A DNA stretch of 55,473 nucleotides from NCBI GenBank assembly GCA_947177415.1, contig CAMWUK010000013.1:1-55473 (forward strand), read 5' to 3'. Positions 54,566-55,473 of the stretch are shown in pieces. A model generated the notes under the pieces. The model was not told the origin of the DNA. It worked only from the letters and a program-made list of their open reading frames with translations, and made no database searches. Within the stretch, counting starts at the first letter, position 1. Each line of letters starts with the position of its first letter. Origin of the DNA: an uncultured Clostridiaceae bacterium (GTDB lineage: Bacteria; Bacillota; Clostridia; Lachnospirales; Lachnospiraceae). The translations under genes and the position numbers were made by a program.

Positions 54566-54619
54566 AAGGACTAAATCAGCCATAGGAAATCGCTTTCCCA
54601 TGTGGCAAATTTAGTCCTT
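54566..54619. repeat. Imperfect hairpin 1
   Basis: AAGGACTAAAT (54566-54576) pairs with ATTTAGTCCTT (54609-54619), and an inner imperfect arm GCCATAGGAAA / TTTCCCATGTGGC follows. Leftward it is followed by TTGTTTTTG, so it may also terminate transcription. Its first 15 bases recur at 54787-54801. Confidence 0.65.
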
Positions 54620-54786
54620 ACCAAAATTTTAAGATACCAAATTTATTTTATTGTTTATAACACCTCCTGCACCCACACAAAGAAATCACAAAATGCAATC
54701 CAAAATGTGTAGGTATAATTGAACAAATGATATGATAAAACAGCGCTGCCTTTTCAACCATTGCCTGTTTCATTGCAACTTTGAGA

Positions 54787-54842
54787 AAGGACTAAATCAG
54801 CTCAAACCCGCATATTTACTGGGTTCGTCTAACTTTAGTCTT
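54787..54842. repeat. Imperfect hairpin 2
   Basis: Begins with the same 15 bases as hairpin 1 (AAGGACTAAATCAGC), pairs with TTTAGTCTT at its end and has inner arms AACCC / GGGTT. The truncated recombinase stops inside it. Confidence 0.55.
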
Positions 54843-55291
54843 ATTATAACGTGTTCATCACTAATCCTGATTCCAGTAGCTGCAATAGTCTGTAATATCA
54901 TGGCAAGCTGCTTTTTCCCCTGTTCCTGTGCGGTTTTTACCAATTTTATATACTCTTCTTTTGTTAAGCATTTATTTTCCGGACAGAATACATCATTTTG
55001 TATTTTATTTAGCTTTACAACTGCATCTTTCCATCCCACAAATTGCAGAAAATTGTTGGCAGCAACCAGAAAAGAATTAATACTCCTCTCTTTATATTGT
55101 TTTACTTCCATAAGATACTGTTTATACTCTCTCATCAATTTTTTGGTGATTTCCCCATCCTTTGCGTACTCCATCAGTTTGTGAATATCACCAATATATT
55201 TTTTTATTGTGGCAGGAGATTTTTCTTCTTCATATAAAAACTCTTCATATTCCTTTAATCTATTTTCTGTTATTCTTCTTTTCAATCCCAT
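54797..55291 (-). pseudogene. Truncated tyrosine recombinase
   Basis: 164 residues: an N-terminal core-binding domain (LYEEEKSPATIKKYIGDIHK, then INSFLVAANNFLQFVG) and the start of the catalytic domain up to the first catalytic Arg (ATGIRISD). The remaining HxxR and Tyr motifs are missing; the frame runs off into hairpin 2 and stops. A full enzyme of this type is 280-300 residues. It cannot be an active integrase. Confidence 0.75.
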
Positions 55292-55473
55292 TTTCCTCTC
55301 TTTCTTCTATCTGTCTCAAAAATACAAGCTATAATACTCAATACATTTTTTTATTACTCTTCCTCATCCCCACAGAATATGAATAGTATGTCCAGAAACC
55401 GAAACTTTACTGTAACTATTCAGATAGAAATACGCATTTATTGTATGTTTATAAGAAAAAGTAAGTTTTCACT
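55292..55473. other. Window edge, no gene seen
   Basis: AT-rich sequence upstream of the recombinase fragment, with a GAAAGAGAGG site for it and a possible -10 TATTAT; nothing else could be supported. Confidence 0.4.

Noticed and set aside
54797-55291. Functional ICE integrase
   Set aside because: The catalytic domain ends after the first Arg; HxxR and Tyr are absent, so another integrase outside the window is needed.
1-55473. tRNA, rRNA or complete insertion sequence
   Set aside because: No tRNA-like cloverleaf with conserved arms, rRNA sequence or transposase gene was recognised on reading both strands; tools could still find something small.

Overview
The window looks like part of a large integrative and conjugative element (ICE) from a gut Firmicute, most likely a Lachnospiraceae/Clostridia member. 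The evidence is the set of Tn1549/CTn2-type conjugation proteins (VirD4, Maff2/VirB2-like, VirB6-like, PrgI, VirB4, an NlpC/P60 hydrolase, a helicase-methylase giant and MobC plus relaxase), AGGAGG-type ribosome binding sites and clostridial agr and RiPP families. No rRNA, tRNA, CRISPR array or complete insertion sequence was seen. Neither end of the element is visible with confidence.

Positions 1-16,380 form an AT-rich cargo island, visibly poorer in GC than the rest. It holds an agr-type quorum-sensing circuit (AgrB, AgrD, AgrC-like kinase, AgrA-like LytTR regulator) and a radical-SAM RiPP locus (Cys-rich precursor, SPASM radical SAM enzyme, TIGR04066-like protein, acyl-carrier-related protein, S8 protease, ABC exporter without a C39 domain). 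It also holds three predicted secreted proteins, three cytosolic proteins of unknown role and an unusual protein made of four RNA-polymerase alpha-CTD-like repeats, with a decayed second copy. Eight promoters here carry the same paired box (TTTCTGC in coding orientation, 20 or 21 bp period) just upstream of the -35 hexamer. I read these as operators of the LytTR regulator, so the island behaves as one quorum-controlled regulon. I saw no such pair in the rest of the window.

Positions 16,385-54,500 are the conjugation and maintenance backbone, almost entirely on the minus strand and read from right to left. It starts with a ParM/ParR-like partition pair and an AbiE toxin-antitoxin pair. Next come a 1,567-residue LPQTG adhesin with many CnaB-like repeats, DUF5688, RadC-like and toprim proteins, then a candidate oriT (three consecutive inverted repeats) next to a 200-bp array of about twelve helically phased GCACY motifs. 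The mobilisation genes follow (MobC, relaxase, a coiled-coil protein, PcfB-like), then the type IV secretion genes, and finally the helicase-methylase, a sortase, a tandem SpoVG protein and a coiled-coil protein before a terminator at 16,385-16,421. Hairpins inside the operon suggest attenuation between transfer genes.

Positions 54,500-55,473 carry a truncated tyrosine recombinase and two related imperfect hairpins that share a 15-bp end.

Working model: AgrB processes AgrD to a cyclic peptide, AgrC senses it, and AgrA drives the RiPP operon, the agrBD operon and the secreted-protein genes. The precursor is modified by the radical SAM enzyme with its TIGR04066 and ACP-related partners, possibly cleaved by the S8 protease and exported by the ABC transporter. 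The backbone moves the island between cells and displays an adhesin that may help mating or host attachment.
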